A stretch of 64,000 nt of DNA from Cyanoderma ruficeps (Eukaryota > Chordata > Aves > Passeriformes > Timaliidae). The stretch is from the NCBI GenBank assembly GCA_008694505.1, contig VZDJ01000049.1, positions 3,997,932-4,061,931 of the forward strand, read 5' to 3'. The notes beneath the pieces are model-generated. The model saw only the letters and a program-made list of their open reading frames with translations. It did not search any database and had not been told where the DNA came from. Position numbers and translations under genes: made by a program. Below, one piece after another: positions 37,421-51,109 of the stretch; position 1 is the stretch's first letter; every line of letters begins with the position of its first letter.

Positions 37421-40400
37421 AGGCACATTAATCAAAGTTTCATAAAGTATAAGTCAGCAAACAAAGAAAGATACTTTAGTTTCTGGTTTCAGACTGTTCA
37501 TCGCTGCCGCTACATTATTTATCTTTGTTCATGTTATTTTAAGTTAGATGCAATCTATGCCAAAAATACAGCCTGTGACTTCAAAACAGCAAACATGGAA
37601 AGGGAGCGTTGAATTTTTAATGAACTTTCCCCCTTGCTCTCCTGGACATGCTACTTAAGTTGGGTTCACAGGAAAAAGGGAGCTATTCACAAATTTCTCT
37701 CCCACATAATGGACTTGGCACTGAACTAGACTGAGCAGCCTTGTGACAAAAGTAACACAAAAAAAAAAATCCCACAAAAATATACCCCAAACAAGTCTTA
37801 ATCTAGAAACATCAGAATTCTTGTTGTGCACTCTCAGCTGTGCCCTGAGGCTCCCTGACAGTGAGAGTCCTCCATCACCTGGACTCAAATTCCACTTCAG
37901 CAGTTTCCTATTCACTGGTATGAAAGCTTCAGCAAGACCAGTTTTAACACAATAATAATTTCTATGTCCTTTGAATCAGGACCAAGATTTTGTAATGGTT
38001 GAAGCAATCCTGCAGCCATTGTCTCCTTTTGAAGCTGATGTTAAAAAAAAAAGACAAAAGTTGAACTCTTCAAACAGATTCTCTCCTTGATTTTTCACTA
38101 CAGGCTGTCACTCTGTTCCTCTCTTGTCTCATAGGAAGAGCAGTAGGATATAATTGAAGTTGAATTAATAGCAGGTATTATGTGCTAATGCAATCACACT
38201 GATATTAACTGGACACTGAGCATTGGAATATATCTTATGTTAGGTTTTAATCCATTCCCGTGACACATTTCAATGCTTCATTCTCTCATTTACTGGCATA
38301 ATGTTTTCATGCATTCACATTCAATAAAACATTAAAATCTAGAGAGAGCCGGAATCCTAAGGGTTAAAGTACCTACTGGGGTAAGAGAATTTAAATCCTT
38401 CTACAGGAGATAATTAGCTGGGCTTCTGGAATAAAAGCAGGCTAGGGTTCCTACAGACACAGGGATTGGCTCACAAGGAGAAAAATGATGGACCAAGTTT
38501 GGCTCAAATTGGCTCCAATTCCTCAGCCAACCAAGCAATATTGGCATTTTTCTATGATATCTAAATTAAAGGAAGAAATGTTTTGGGCTGCATGCTCTGA
38601 ACGAACCCACGGGGAAGGTCATGGGGATGCTCCATCTGTGCTATCTTCATCTAAGCAACCACTCACATCTATCATATACCATGCAATTAGAATTGCCATT
38701 AGGTTTTCATTTCCTTTTGAATGATCTACAGCTGTTAAAATGCAGCCCTTTTGAGGGAATATGCTGATTTGATTAAGGTTTTGTCAGAAAAACATTCCTT
38801 AGCTCTCCATCTTAGGATGGGACAAATAGGAATTTCTGGGCAGCCAACAGATCAAAATTGAGAGCAGTTCAGTTAAAGCTCTCCAAATTTTCTTTTCCTG
38901 CTGGCTATTCAAGAGTGTCTATATTGATTGCTTAAGAAAAAAAAAATATATATAAAACCTTTAGGACTTGGGATCATAACAGAATGCCCAAGCAAAACCA
39001 ATAAATTCTCAAACACTTTCCTGAGAAAATGATTTCCTATGAAAACTCATGTTAAAAGTACTTTGACCTGAGCTCTAAAATTTACAATCAAATGCTCTTT
39101 GCTGAATCTTGTGAGAAGTTGCACTTCCCACTGCTAACAATTATGAGAAAAACTTAAAATATGCTTGTTTCATTTAAACCTTAAGGTTAAATATCTGTCA
39201 GGAACACAGAAATTGAAGATCAGGACTCCGTTTAAGCCTGACATCACTTCTGTTGAGTAAATAAAATTTTCATTGCTGTCTTAGTTATAACTGTGTTCCC
39301 ATTCCCAGACAGATAAAAATATTTATGGTTTTACAAAATGTGTTGTACTGCCAGCTCTGTTTATTGCTATATCAAGCATGGATGATGCATTAAGATTGTA
39401 TAGCACAAACACCTACAGAAATTTAAGAAGACAAATTCAGGAAATACAGCAAAAGTGAAGTTGCAGTCAGAATGTAATTTAGAATAATGAATCCTCTCCT
39501 CCAGATTAATATTTTAGTTACCAAAGCTGGAATCTTACTTTGAAATTCTAGTGGTGTTCTAGTGTTAATTGTCCATTAGAATTTTTACCTCTAATTTGTC
39601 ACAACAGAGATATCGTGAAAGAACCCTTTAACTCCTGATGGCCACAATGAATAATCTAAGGAACATTTTCTGGTTTAAATACGCCCTAGTGAGCAGAGCA
39701 AAGTCTGTGTGCACGGCACCAGGACAAACTGGGAATGAAATGTTCACCACTTTTCCCTCTGTTTCACACAGATCTTCGGAGCAGTCTAAGTGGATCTGGA
39801 TTTTGGCATCCCAAGGGTGGAACAGCAAACCTGAAGAAGAGCTCTGCAGTGCTGCAGCTGCAACCTCTGCTCCAGGCAGGTGAGGAAGAGGGGCAGAGCA
39901 AGGAAGGAGAAATCAGTCCCTATGAAATGAGGGGCCACAGCACCTGTCCTTGCTTTGCCTTTCAGAGGTAGAGCTGAGAGCCATCAGCAGCCCTGCAGAG
40001 AGCAGATCAAGCTCTTGAGGGAGCTCAGGAACCCTGTTCTCATCTGCCTCAGCCACGCTTTTGTGGAGTCTCCTTGCCCCTTCCAGCCCTCTGGCACTGA
40101 AGAGAATCACCTCCTCATTCTCCAGGGTGACTGCAGTGCTGGCACTGAGGTGAGGTCACACCTTATCTGGGAAAAACTGCAAAGAAACGCTCAAAATATC
40201 GACAAAGTGCCTCCAAAAGTTGTCTTTGTTCATCCTTTTCATTAAATTTGCTTCTCACTCACTAAATTATTCTGTACACAGTGATGCATCTTTTAGCATA
40301 GAGTAGCAATGGTCATCAATTTTTTGTAGCTCTATAAAACAAGATTTGTCTGTCCCCCAGATTAATTTGTACAACAGTGTAGGAAGAAAGCTCTCTGCAG

Positions 40401-42179
40401 TGAACATGATTACCTGCATTGTAAAAGGCAGCTCAAAAAATAAGCCATGAATTGGCATTCGGATGTACTGGAGAAAGCCTTGCCAAAATGAGAGTAGACA
40501 AAACAGCATCTATGCTAATACATGACACAAAGAATATTACACAAAAATTCTTTCAGAATAAAATACGTACAGTTCGGCCATTTCTTACTGAAAAGAAAGA
40601 AATAGCAAACATTTTTCTAGAATTATAGAGAAAGAAGACAAATATAGGTATTTACAGCTTTTAGTCAGTTGCAATTCTAAGGAAATTTAGTGTAATATAA
40701 AATTAATCAACTGTATTCCTGTCCTTCACCCTAAAGCTTAGAGCATCTTTTGTCTCATTCCATGTGTGTTCGAGACACACGCTGCCAGCTTCAAATGATC
40801 AAATACATTTAACCAAAAAAGGGTTCTATGGTCAGAATGTGCCTTTCCAGTCACAGTAAACTTGAGGGTTTTGCTTGAAAGAGTACAAAGAATGGAGAAA
40901 CCATCAACACACCATGAAAAGGGAAATTGGGAAGCCCAGCTAAAGAGGACCCACAATGCACAGATGAGGTCTAAAAAGTGCACTAATGAACAAGAAATTC
41001 ATAGGACTAAACAGCATAGCGCTAATGGAACGCACATATTTTAACTCACTTTACATCAGCAGAAGTCATCCCTAACTTTTGAAGGCAAGGAGACTAGAAA
41101 TGAAAAACAGAAAGAGAACTTGAGCCAGAGATGACAGCAAGAAAACTCAAGGTCTTTCTCAACTCCAAATGCATCAGCTGAACAAAGGCAGGTAATGACA
41201 ACAAAAAAGGGGTGCAAACAGAAGTTTCACGTCAGCCCATATCACCTCTACTCCTTTTTCTGACTCAAGTGTTTGACAAGCTTTGAAATAAGCTGGGTAA
41301 CTACAAACATGACTATCAATGAAAATGTAACCAAAGAGAAAAAGCACTGCTACATCTCAGTTTTCAAGAGGCAGCTGAACACTTCCAACCTATTCATACT
41401 CCGAAAAGAAAGGACTGTCAATGCATGTTTTGATTTTTCAGAAGAATCACAGTGACATGTTCACACACTGCATTGCATTTTAAATTACTGAGCAACATAA
41501 GCATGTAGAATCCTGATTGCTCTAAACTGAGCACAGGCATAGGCAAGCCAGAGAGATATTTCTCTGAAGTTCACCTTTGCTATTTTTACTAAGGCTAAGC
41601 CTGGAGAGCTGCTCGTGCTCTTACTTCTCTTCAAGAAATATTAACACCTTGAATAACAGTCACCAGAACAAATGAAACCCAGCTAAATTAAAATGAATAA
41701 GTCAGCAAAAGTGACTCTGCGTGTCTGTAAAACTCCAGTATCTGTCACCACAGGTGACTCAGCAGGAGATGGATGCTCTCACTGCATAGCCCTGGGATTT
41801 CACAGCTTAGCCCGTGCTGAGACTCTACAGGAGCAGTTTCACATGCCCAATTCCAAACAGGTACAAGGAGAAGGTGAGAGACAGGACACGACAGCAAAGA
41901 TGCTGGTGGGAGTTTTTTATGAGTGCTATAAACTACACGGGCAAACATTGCCCTTCTGCAGCAGAGGAAGGTAATTTTCAAGCAAGACAATGGAGGTGAC
42001 ATCATAAGTCATAGGGGGCTATTCACATATCCATTAATCATGTCACACAACATGCCCTGGTGTCCCGTTTTCCCCGTTGAAGTGGCAGGGATAACCTTCC
42101 AAGGATGACTACACCTGTAAGAGACTCAGCAGATCACCAAAGCAACAAAGCTTCCACTCTGTGTGCAGCTGGTCAAGGT
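37421..42179. other. Gene-free sequence
   Basis: No gene is supported. A-runs lie at about 37759-37769, 38042-38052 and 38937-38946. The 38100-39600 part is A+T-rich, unique and nearly frame-free, similar in texture to the block at 29.75-31.25 kb. A G+C-richer patch at 39830-40160 opens overlapping frames on both strands. No interspersed repeat was recognised. Confidence 0.5.
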
Positions 42180-42364
42180 ATGACAATTGCTGAACACACA
42201 CCTCGATAATGTGCCCAAACCATGGCATAGATGGTGGCAAGGGACAGATCGAGAGTAATTCCTAACTCGTCGAAAATATGAAATTGCATTCGGTCATTGG
42301 GAACAGCAATCAGGGTACTCCATCACCTCCCAGGGAGAAGTGGATCCCATTTAGAATTTGTTGA

Positions 42365-42395
42365 CCAGGCTGGTGCAGTTGTTGCTGCACCCTGG
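42365..42395. repeat. Imperfect hairpin, 7-bp plus 4-bp stem
   Basis: GGTGCAG (42372-42378) and CTGCACC (42385-42391) are exact complements around TTGTTG. Outside them CCAG (42365-42368) pairs with CTGG (42392-42395) across a 3-nt bulge. It lies beside a small CpG-containing patch (42200-42300). It is too short for a typical miRNA precursor. Confidence 0.7.
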
Positions 42396-42399
42396 CATT

Positions 42400-44754
42400 T
42401 CAGTTCAAGTGAAATGCTCATGATTTGAAGAAAAACCAACTCACGGTTCATTCCCCAACTCTAGAAAGAAAAATTTCTGGCTATTCTGCAATGAGCACAG
42501 GAATGGCTCTTTACCCTCTTTTGGCACATTCCCTCTGGCTTTGCCTGCTCTCTCTATGCTTGATGGCAGTGGCATTTCCAGAAGGCTGTACCCCCTAAAG
42601 CACCAGGATCCTGCATCCATAGAAATTGCTGTTCTAACTGCTGTTCAGGCAGGGCACAAAACTGCCTGACCCCAAAAACCAACTGTCTTGGTGGTGTCAA
42701 CAGCACATGGGAAGATATCAAGCTGTAAAACTTGTTCCTCTTCTCACAAGCTCTTTCCTCCCTGATCACAGGAATACAAAAGGCTTATTTGAGAGCTAAA
42801 GACACCTTTTTCATTTCTCAAATCTGCTCCACTTGCAACACCTTCAGTTTATATTTAAACAAAACATTCACTCCTGTTAGACTATAGACATCTGTTCTGA
42901 GGTGTTCAGAGTGTACCAAGGGCACAGGCATCACCAGCCTTTCCAAAAGCATGTTCTTAATTGCACACTTAATGACTGGTAAAAGTGCAGAATTGATGCA
43001 TAAACAAGCAGCTGCTTCATCTATCTGGAACCTATTAAATTATAGCAATCAGAGAAGTCATCTGCTCTGCCAATCCTTATGCTGAAAGCACAAAACTGCA
43101 AGTGCAAGCCAATAGCGTTCACATGCAAGGAACACCAGAGGAGGTTATGAATGGAGAAATTTTGGCCATATTTCAGTGAGGGCTGCTCAGACAGAACCAT
43201 TCTGTCTCATAAGCCTAATCCAAGGGGCTTTTCCTTCAGGTCTATAGAAAGGAACAGTGCACATTTTGCTTTTAATTGAAGATTGGCAGAGAGAAGTCTC
43301 TAGGGGAAAGAATCATGTACAACCAATTAACTAAGTTAATATAATAAAAATTCATATTGAAGAGAGAAGAATTAAGAGCCACTAGATCTCACGTGAATGT
43401 CCAGCTATGAAGCCAAGATGGCTCTATCCCTTACCACAGCAGTCAAATCCTCAGCAAAATTGCACAGGTCATGTCTCCTGTCTCTTAAAGAGGGTCCACA
43501 GTAGGACAGCATCAGTATGTGGTCTGTGTGTGATGAAATGTGTGCACAGAGGGAATGAAGCTCCTGTGTCCAAGAGCAAATGCTTATCTCTATTTTTAAA
43601 AGTAATTTGCTAATGCAATAGTGAATCCCACAGCCAGGTGTTGATAATTTAGACATAATCTACCTCAGGCAATAGCAAGGCTGAGAAGTGACCTTCTCCA
43701 TGCCAGTCAACCCCAATTATGCTTTGTATGAAAATGTTTTCTCACCTGCATATCTAAAATACAGATACATTCCTTTTTGCAGTGTTCAGTATAAATCCAG
43801 AGAGGAGGAGGAGGCTCAAATCAAGTCCTGATGCCAAGGCACATTTTGAAACAGAGCTTCAAAGTCAGAAAAGTGGGAAGATGCAAATATGAGTAGTTTG
43901 ATTAAATGTTCAATGAGTAACTTCAGAAGGACAAGAGAAGGGAAAAACCTCATTTGTTTCCATGTTAGATGAAGAGGAAAAATTCATAATCCATGGGCAG
44001 CAGACTACGTATCACACAGAGAAAAGAACTGTACTTTCATAGGCTAAAGGACACTGTTCTTTCTGTAGGAAAGATGCATTTGTCATATCTAATCCAATTT
44101 TTGCTTCTGAAAAAGGCAGTCAGGAGGGCACTGTCAAGGTGTTTTGGCACAATGATTGATATCTCCTGACAGCAGCTGCTCAGCCTGGAAGATGTGGTCT
44201 CCTAGAGCACAAGGATTCAGCTTTCCCACCAGCTGCCACACGCTTCCTTCTCGTATGCAAGAGCTTTGAATTAGCGTAAACAAGCCAATCTGCCGTTAAA
44301 CTGACAAAGTGTCTCTTTTTACTCAAGTTTCATAGGAAAAACTGGCAGGTTGGAAGCAATAGGGACATCCTGGGGTTCCTGTTGAGGAGCAGTCACGGCT
44401 GGTCAGGGTGTGTGACATGGGGAATAAAGAGCACGGCTGGGATCAAGCTGTGAGTTATACATCTTTCTTCATGCATAAAGTGGCTGTTCATCATGTAAGC
44501 ATCAATCCTTAGCAATAAATATTGAAGATTTGTGTACATGAACACTGCCCAAATCCCAAAAGCCTCATTCCAGCAAAATCTCATTGACTTTTTGGTCAGC
44601 GTTTAACAGAACACTAAAAGAAAAGCCCTTATGTGCTTTCTGAGATGAATGTGGAGCCAGCCTGGAATGAAGCGTGTATGAACATTTCATTAACAAATTT
44701 TCACTCAATTCATAAATATGCATAAATATTTGGGGCTCATTCTTTGTCATTTAG
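42400..44754. other. Gene-free sequence
   Basis: Short unrecognised frames only. A perfect octamer lies at 43881-43888. CATAAATAT is directly repeated at 44711-44719 and 44721-44729. No supported gene or mobile element. Confidence 0.55.
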
Positions 44755-44830
44755 AGCCTGACCTAAAGTCCTCTGAAGTCAGTACTGAGATTTCCATTAA
44801 CTTCTCTGGAAGCTGAGCATGTCACCTAAG
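44755..44830. repeat. Possible ancient amniote interspersed repeat
   Basis: GAGCCTGACCTAAAGTCC, CTGAAGTCAGTACTGAG and TTTCCATTAACTTCTC resemble, in order, a repeat common in turtle and crocodilian DNA with phrases like CTGAAGTCAATGGAAA and CCATTGACTTCAGTGG. The comparison is from memory and the copy is strongly diverged, so this is a weak call. Confidence 0.25.
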
Positions 44831-47800
44831 CTGGGAAGATAATGAAAATGAAAATAAATTATATGCACTGAATATTTTTAAGGTATGATAAAGTTAACAG
44901 GGAAGAAACGTTATTCTGTCAGCTCTAATCTTTATCCTCATCTATGTACATTTTTTTCCTTGGGAAATCTGTAATGCTAGTAATAATCTGTATTTATTTA
45001 TTTTTTAACTCAAACCCACTGGTTCCATTACACGTTACAAGGTCAAAAAGGAACGGAGCTGTTTGCTGCAAGGTCCTGCACGTTTGGTTGATGTGCTCCC
45101 CTTGCTCTGTCAATCAAGAAGTTACACTGAATAAATTCAGCTCTCTTGGAAAAACAGCTTAAGTGCACTTAAAATCTAAGGGTAGTAAAGTAAACAGTCT
45201 GCTAATCCTCCAAATGCAAATAAAGGCTCAACATCCAAACAGCTTTTTTCTCCAGGCAATTACACGGCAAATGCACGCACAGGCCTTTGAAGTGCCAGCT
45301 CTTATGACGTTTTATTTGCATAACAAATCTCTCAATAAACTTTTCCTTGCACAGACCACAGTAAAGCACCGTGTACGGCCCTGTGAGTTGTGCTCTAGCA
45401 CCCCAAACATCCTATAGATTTACTCCTCTCCTAATCCACTCAGCATTTATTTATTCCAACTCTGCCGGATTTTCATGGAGTTTCAGAGTAGCGTCCATAG
45501 GACTTGCCCACAGCTGGAACACCACTGCTCCAAACTGCTGGGCTGTGAATTCTGCCACACTTTACAAGCACTTAAGACAAAACATTCCAGTGGCAACCCT
45601 CTGAAACAGCAGCAGAGGAGCCAGTCAAGTATTTCAGTTGTAAGGAATTATTAAAATGACTGATCCTGGTAGGTTTGGGGTATATATATATCTACAAGTT
45701 TATTGCCCAGCCTATTAGAAGATACAAGTCATGCCACTTCCAAAGTTGTAAGTGGCATTACCAAGGAGTTATATTCAGCTAAATCAATCTTGCTTTAATA
45801 AGTTCTTCCAGGAGGAAGGTGAGCTTTAATTAAATGAGCAGAAAAGCCTTTCTAAAGAGTCTCTGGTATTTTCAATTATTTCAAAGTTAATATATGACAA
45901 GTTTTCTTATTGAAACTTTTCTTTGAATAACAAAACTAGAAGTTAGTTTACAATGGTTGATGATTTATGAGGTGGCAGCTAAATAAAGATGTCGCAGTTG
46001 GTTTGGGTCAGTGTAACCTCAACTCTTTCATAACCACCACAAACAGAATATTATGCACACCACACTGAGGACAACAGTGAGACTATCAGCAATTTTAGTA
46101 GCATTTTTATCATCTCTTTACCAAATTAACTCACACTGTGCGTGTCCTGAGCGATCTCATTGCTCAGAGTCAGAGTCCCAGAGCAAGGTTTGACATGGTC
46201 TGCCAGTCCCTGCTGTGAAAGATGCTGGATATTTCCCTGGTGGTTCTGATGAACCACATCCCATAGTATTTCTGCGTTCTTTAAAGGTGTTAAAATATCT
46301 AATTTTAAGTTGCTACATGGTCATTTCATCATACCTCAAATCTGCATAGCTGATACTCTTTGGGGGAGTAATGAGGACTTAATTAATTAATAATTAATTA
46401 CATTCAAGACCCTGAGCAAATTGTAGCTAAAGAATTGCCTATAATTTCATAGCAGTAGTGCTTTTTCACTTCAGTTATGTTACTATTATATTCAGATGTA
46501 GGAACAATACTTGCATTTTAGAAGTTGAAATTTCATTTTCATGCTAAAGGAGAAGCCTTTTTCCCCTATACAACCAGGTTCCCTGCACAGAGCACAGTAG
46601 GCTGAAAGTAACAGAATCAAGAGACAAAGCAAGGAAGGAAAAAAAGGGCAAAACCAGTTTTATCCTCTCTGAAAACAGAAGATTGAAAGAGAAGAAGAGA
46701 AAGCAGCAGAGAAAGCTTTCAACTTCTGATGGTCTTTCTACAGGAGCATAAACTGCCAAGAGTTGCTGGGACCAGGTCTACAAGCAGCAAGGAAGACAAG
46801 AGATTTCCTCTTTTATCCCAGTTTCCCCTCCCAGCATAAGTGTGCCCATGACAGGGAAGGGACAATCTGCCCAACATTTCATTCTGAGGGTATGGGAAGC
46901 CAGCAAAGAGGAAACTCTTGACCTTCCCAGAGCAGGCAGTGAGATGAGGAGGGATCTCAGATCCTCCCACACTCTGTTCTCTGATCTCACCACTGGGAGC
47001 TGGCTCCTAGAGCTCTCTGCAGAGACAGAGGAGCTCAACATCTCCTGCTGCTCCCTCTCCCTACAGACTTCAATTTTACATTTCCAGATTTAACATGGCA
47101 CACTTGTATTTATGGATTCCCTGAGAAAGGTTTACAATTTAAAACTGTGCAGGATCACAGCAAGAGGGAACCTAAAAATGTCTTAAAGTGAATGGCACAG
47201 ATTTAAGGCTGAAAGTTAACAAAACATGACAGACGTTCCTAAGTTGTTGAAAACTTTGGCAATCGGTATATGAGATTTTAAGATGAAATGAATTATGATT
47301 TCTATAAAGAATTAAGTTATTAAAGGAGTGTTCTATCATAGAATGGACTACAAACTGTTTGAACATGGTAGTCTGACTGCTCCTGGTTCAGCACCGAAAA
47401 AGAAAACTTCTCAGATAACCAGATCAAAGGCTGTGTCTGTCAATGCTTTTAACAACCATGGTCTGAGAATGGCCACTGATCTTCCTCTATCCTTAAGTCT
47501 CCCTTTCTCTCATTAAAAGAATTCTCAGCTATATAAAAACATTTTTCAGAGGACAAAACTACAGAGAGCATGCAGCAAGTGATCAGTGTCATGCACAGAG
47601 ACAGCGAAGAAACAGAACCTAAGCTTGTTACAGTGACAAGTTTTACAAAATTTAATTTTAAAAGCAAGGACTAATCTTGCATTTTGCTGATTCCAGCTGG
47701 TCACATCTGTTGGAACCAATATCAAGATTCATGTGAAAACCAGAAATTGTAGCAGATATTTAAGATAATTCTCCTACATTGCTCCCAGCCTCCAAGTGGA

Positions 47801-50800
47801 GCATTTGGAATCATGTGGAGGGCTGGAATAATTTCTACTTGTCCCATATCCAAGCCACAAACCTAATGAAGGTGTCGTTTTCCCATTTGGAATTGCCATA
47901 GCTGGATATTTTCAGCACACTCCATTTGTAGAAACCTTTTAGTATAAAACACTGTTAAAAGTTAACTAATTTGACAGCTCCTATTACTCTGCCACCCGAC
48001 CTAGTAACAGCAGCAGGCCAGAGGTTTTGTTTTCACAGTGAAGGTTATAAAACAGAAACAGCAAGTTCTGGTGTAGAGCTACAACAGTGTCTTGAAAGAG
48101 CTTAACATGATTTACAAGAGATCTCAGTATCACTTTCCACATCTTGATATGGGGGAATGTGCAGTAACAGAGCCTGCAGGAAAACACCAGAGACAGTCAC
48201 TCTTAACTCCTAGGACAAACACTGTACAGGTGACATCAAATTCTAAAGGTGGTTTAATGAAACTGCTAATTAGACACCTCAAAACTCTGACAATAGGGGA
48301 CAAAACTCTGGATTTTAATTTTTTTTTTCAATTCCGGATTTTATTTTCTTTTTCAACTCGAACTTCAGTTTTTAAACCAGGTGATGTTTATACCAGCAAC
48401 ACCTTGCTCCATCCCAGCCAAGCAAACAGAACAGAAAACAGCAACCCATCCTCCTCAGCTTCCATGGCCCCTTACTTTTCCATCCATGACAAGCAGAATT
48501 ACACCAGCTTGGCTGCCATGGACTCACTGTAGCCTGCACTGACATTCACACCTGGTACCCAGCTTCAATTAGTCATCCACAGATGCTGAATTTGTGGCAG
48601 CAAGGTCAAAAGCCAACTTTTAGCAGGTATTTGTCGATTTGGCATGAGAAGTGAGCAAAGATGCCAAGAAACCATTGAGATAAATTGTCAAATGAGCAGT
48701 TAGACAGGGGGAAAAGCCCATTAAAGCTCTTGCTGGTGAGAGCACAGCAGAGCCCAGTATTCCTGGTGTGAGCATCAGAAACAGGCCTGTGAAAGGATTT
48801 GCAAAGCATGCGGTTTGTCAGTGTTTGTTAATGGATGCCTCACGGTTACCAGGAGAGCCAGGCAAGCCCCAGGCTCTGCTCTGAGGGTGTGCCCTGCACT
48901 CAGCACAAGAATTGCCTGTTCCTCGGGCACCCTGAGCCTGTCCTGGGCAATATCAGTCACCACTTGGACCAGGGTAAGTGGGTGATATAAAAGCAGAGAG
49001 GGCATGGCATTCATCTCTGGGTTGTAAGGAAGAAATGGAATGAACCCTTGACCCAGAGCTGCCTCTGGATCTTTATTCTTTCTACCTTTAGACCCTTTTT
49101 GTTGTATAAATGGTGTTTCTATTGAATACGTGCCCTCCTCCCCCACTCCTCTTTGCTATGTTCTAACCCCTTTCACACCAGTTCCTGAACATCCAGACAA
49201 CTTTTGTTCAAATGTACCTCGGCCTTGGCACTAGGAATCACAAGGGGAAGAGGATGCACTCTATAGTGGGACGAGTTTTGAAAAAGCATCTTTCCTCAAG
49301 AACCTCTTCTAACAAAATAATCAAGAGGAGATAGACGACAGATTGTAACACCCTGAGTACTTGAAATGGAAGGTATCTAAACCCGTGTGTAACAGGGCTC
49401 TGGCAGAGAGCTCTGCCAGCCCTGCAGAACACTCCAAAGGTTCAATAAATCAGTATACAGCTTGTAAAATCGCTGGTATTTTTCATCCAGCAGCTGGTTG
49501 TGCAGCAGAAGAGGCACCACCATCATCACTGTTGAAGACTGAAGTTCAGTTTAATTTGTTTCTGCAGACCGTGAGCCTAATTAGTTGTTTTCAGAAGCAT
49601 GAAGTGACTGGGAAAGAATGGAACCACTTCTTCACTTGGCAGTTTTAGTGTTGGCTTAGCTGCAAGTGCTGTGTGTGGCTGTGTCTCACCTTTATTGTGC
49701 ATCTGAATACTCTGTTATCATCATCATCCTCTCCAAAAAGAAACTGCATTGCAGCCTGGGATGTTTGCTTAACCCCTGCACTAAAAGGCCAAAAGGTGCT
49801 GCATTCCCACTGCACCAAAACATTCACAGAGTCATCCTTTCTCTTTTTGGGGAAAAAAAAACTCAATGAACAGAGAGAAAACGAGGAGATCACCAAATCC
49901 TTCTAAGTGTTCCTTTAGGTCTATTGAATCAACTCAAGACCTCCTTAATGCTCCCCCAAAAGCAGCTGCCACAACCAACTGAGGATTACATACATTGCAC
50001 TGGTCCCTAAATGCTTTCTTTTCCCTGTTTGCATTCATCCTCTGATGTGAGTTTGCATCCCATGCCAGAGCTCAGCACCTGCCAACACTCCCATCCCAAG
50101 GGTCCCATGGCTTCAGCTCAGCCCCTCGTTTTCCAGGTGCCAGGATTTAACCCCTTCCTGCTGCTAGAGCAGACATTTCCCTAGAGGAACACAGACCAAC
50201 AGGGAATGAAGATGGAAGAAGCTTTTTGGACTAATAGGAAAATCGTCCATTTGATATGGTGAGAAACAAGCGATTGAATATCAACATTTAATTATCCTAA
50301 ATTAAGAATGTTTTGAGAAAACAAGACCCTTTCATAAGGCAGGTTCTAAAACGTAGTGTTGCTCCTTCTTTCACCGAGGAAAGGATATCAGGTGCATCAC
50401 TGCACTATGGATGGTGGTGATCATTTCTTTTTAACTCCTTTCTGCATCGATCAAGTAACTCAGGGCTAAAAGCTGATGATGGTGGCACTGATAAAAACCA
50501 CTGAAGCTGATGGTCCAAGCTGAATTACAAATGCTGCTAAAAATTCAAATCTCTACAAGTTCACCCATAACTTGTGTTTCACTTGCAGATTTCAGCAGTT
50601 CTTTCCGAGGAAGAACCATCTGAACACTCAAAGATTTCATAGGAGTTTCTGTAGAATTATTCTTAAAAAGACACAGACTTCTGATTTGTAAGCAAAAGAC
50701 CCCAGAAAAGAGCAAAGACCAGTTGTCTCCACTTTCCCTGCTCACAAAACATATTGTTGCTTCTGAATAAGATACTTGGATTTAATTGTTAATAAATAAC

Positions 50801-51020
50801 CAGCAGCTTGTAGAAGACAAGCTGTGGGATTTGACATCATTTTGCTACTTGAGTTATTCGTCCCATGTCTCACTTGGCCCATATTCATTGAAGCTGTAAC
50901 TTAATGCAGGCTGACAGCAATAAAGCAACCTGGCCTCCAGTATATCAGCCAGAGATGAGTCCTGTGTCATAAAACAGAATAAAGTGTCATGCCTCTAAGT
51001 GCTATGGTATAACATGCAAA
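44831..51020. other. Gene-free sequence
   Basis: No supported gene. The longest frame is 146 codons at 48092-48532 (plus), unrecognised. Perfect octamers lie at 45214-45221, 45314-45321 and 51014-51021. A near-palindromic A+T block (AATTAATTAATAATTAATTA) lies at 46381-46400. A purine-rich tract lies at 46615-46715. A short TA run lies near 45683-45692. Confidence 0.5.
45314..45328 (-). promoter_or_regulatory. SOX-POU (SOX2-OCT4-type) composite-like site
   Basis: The plus strand reads ATTTGCATAACAAAT; its complement ATTTGTTATGCAAAT matches 14 of 15 positions of the SOX-POU consensus CTTTGTTATGCAAAT. The octamer and the TTGTT SOX core are both intact, making this the closest such match found in the window. 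A further octamer lies about 100 bp upstream at 45214-45221. Occupancy is not shown. Confidence 0.5.
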
Positions 51021-51025
51021 TGACC

Positions 51026-51029
51026 AAAA

Positions 51030-51060
<31 letters not shown>

Positions 51061-51109
51061 AAAACAAACAAACAAACAAAAAAACAACCCAAAAACCAAA
51101 AAAAACCCC
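51026..51109. repeat. A-rich microsatellite, (AAAAC)n and (AAAC)n
   Basis: A poly-A start grades into ACAAA/ACAAAAC units, then AAACAAAC units, and ends in C-interrupted A-runs. The complementary strand is T/G-rich, which produces a spurious phenylalanine- and cysteine-rich minus-strand frame. No retrotransposon body is recognised at either edge. Confidence 0.95.

Noticed and set aside
42365..42395. miRNA precursor hairpin
   Set aside because: The stem is only 7+4 bp with a bulge and a 6-nt loop, far shorter than a typical precursor, and no known mature sequence was recognised.
46381..46400. A+T palindromic block as a replication origin or matrix-attachment site
   Set aside because: The simple AATTAATTAA pattern is common in A+T-rich DNA and no further supporting structure is present.
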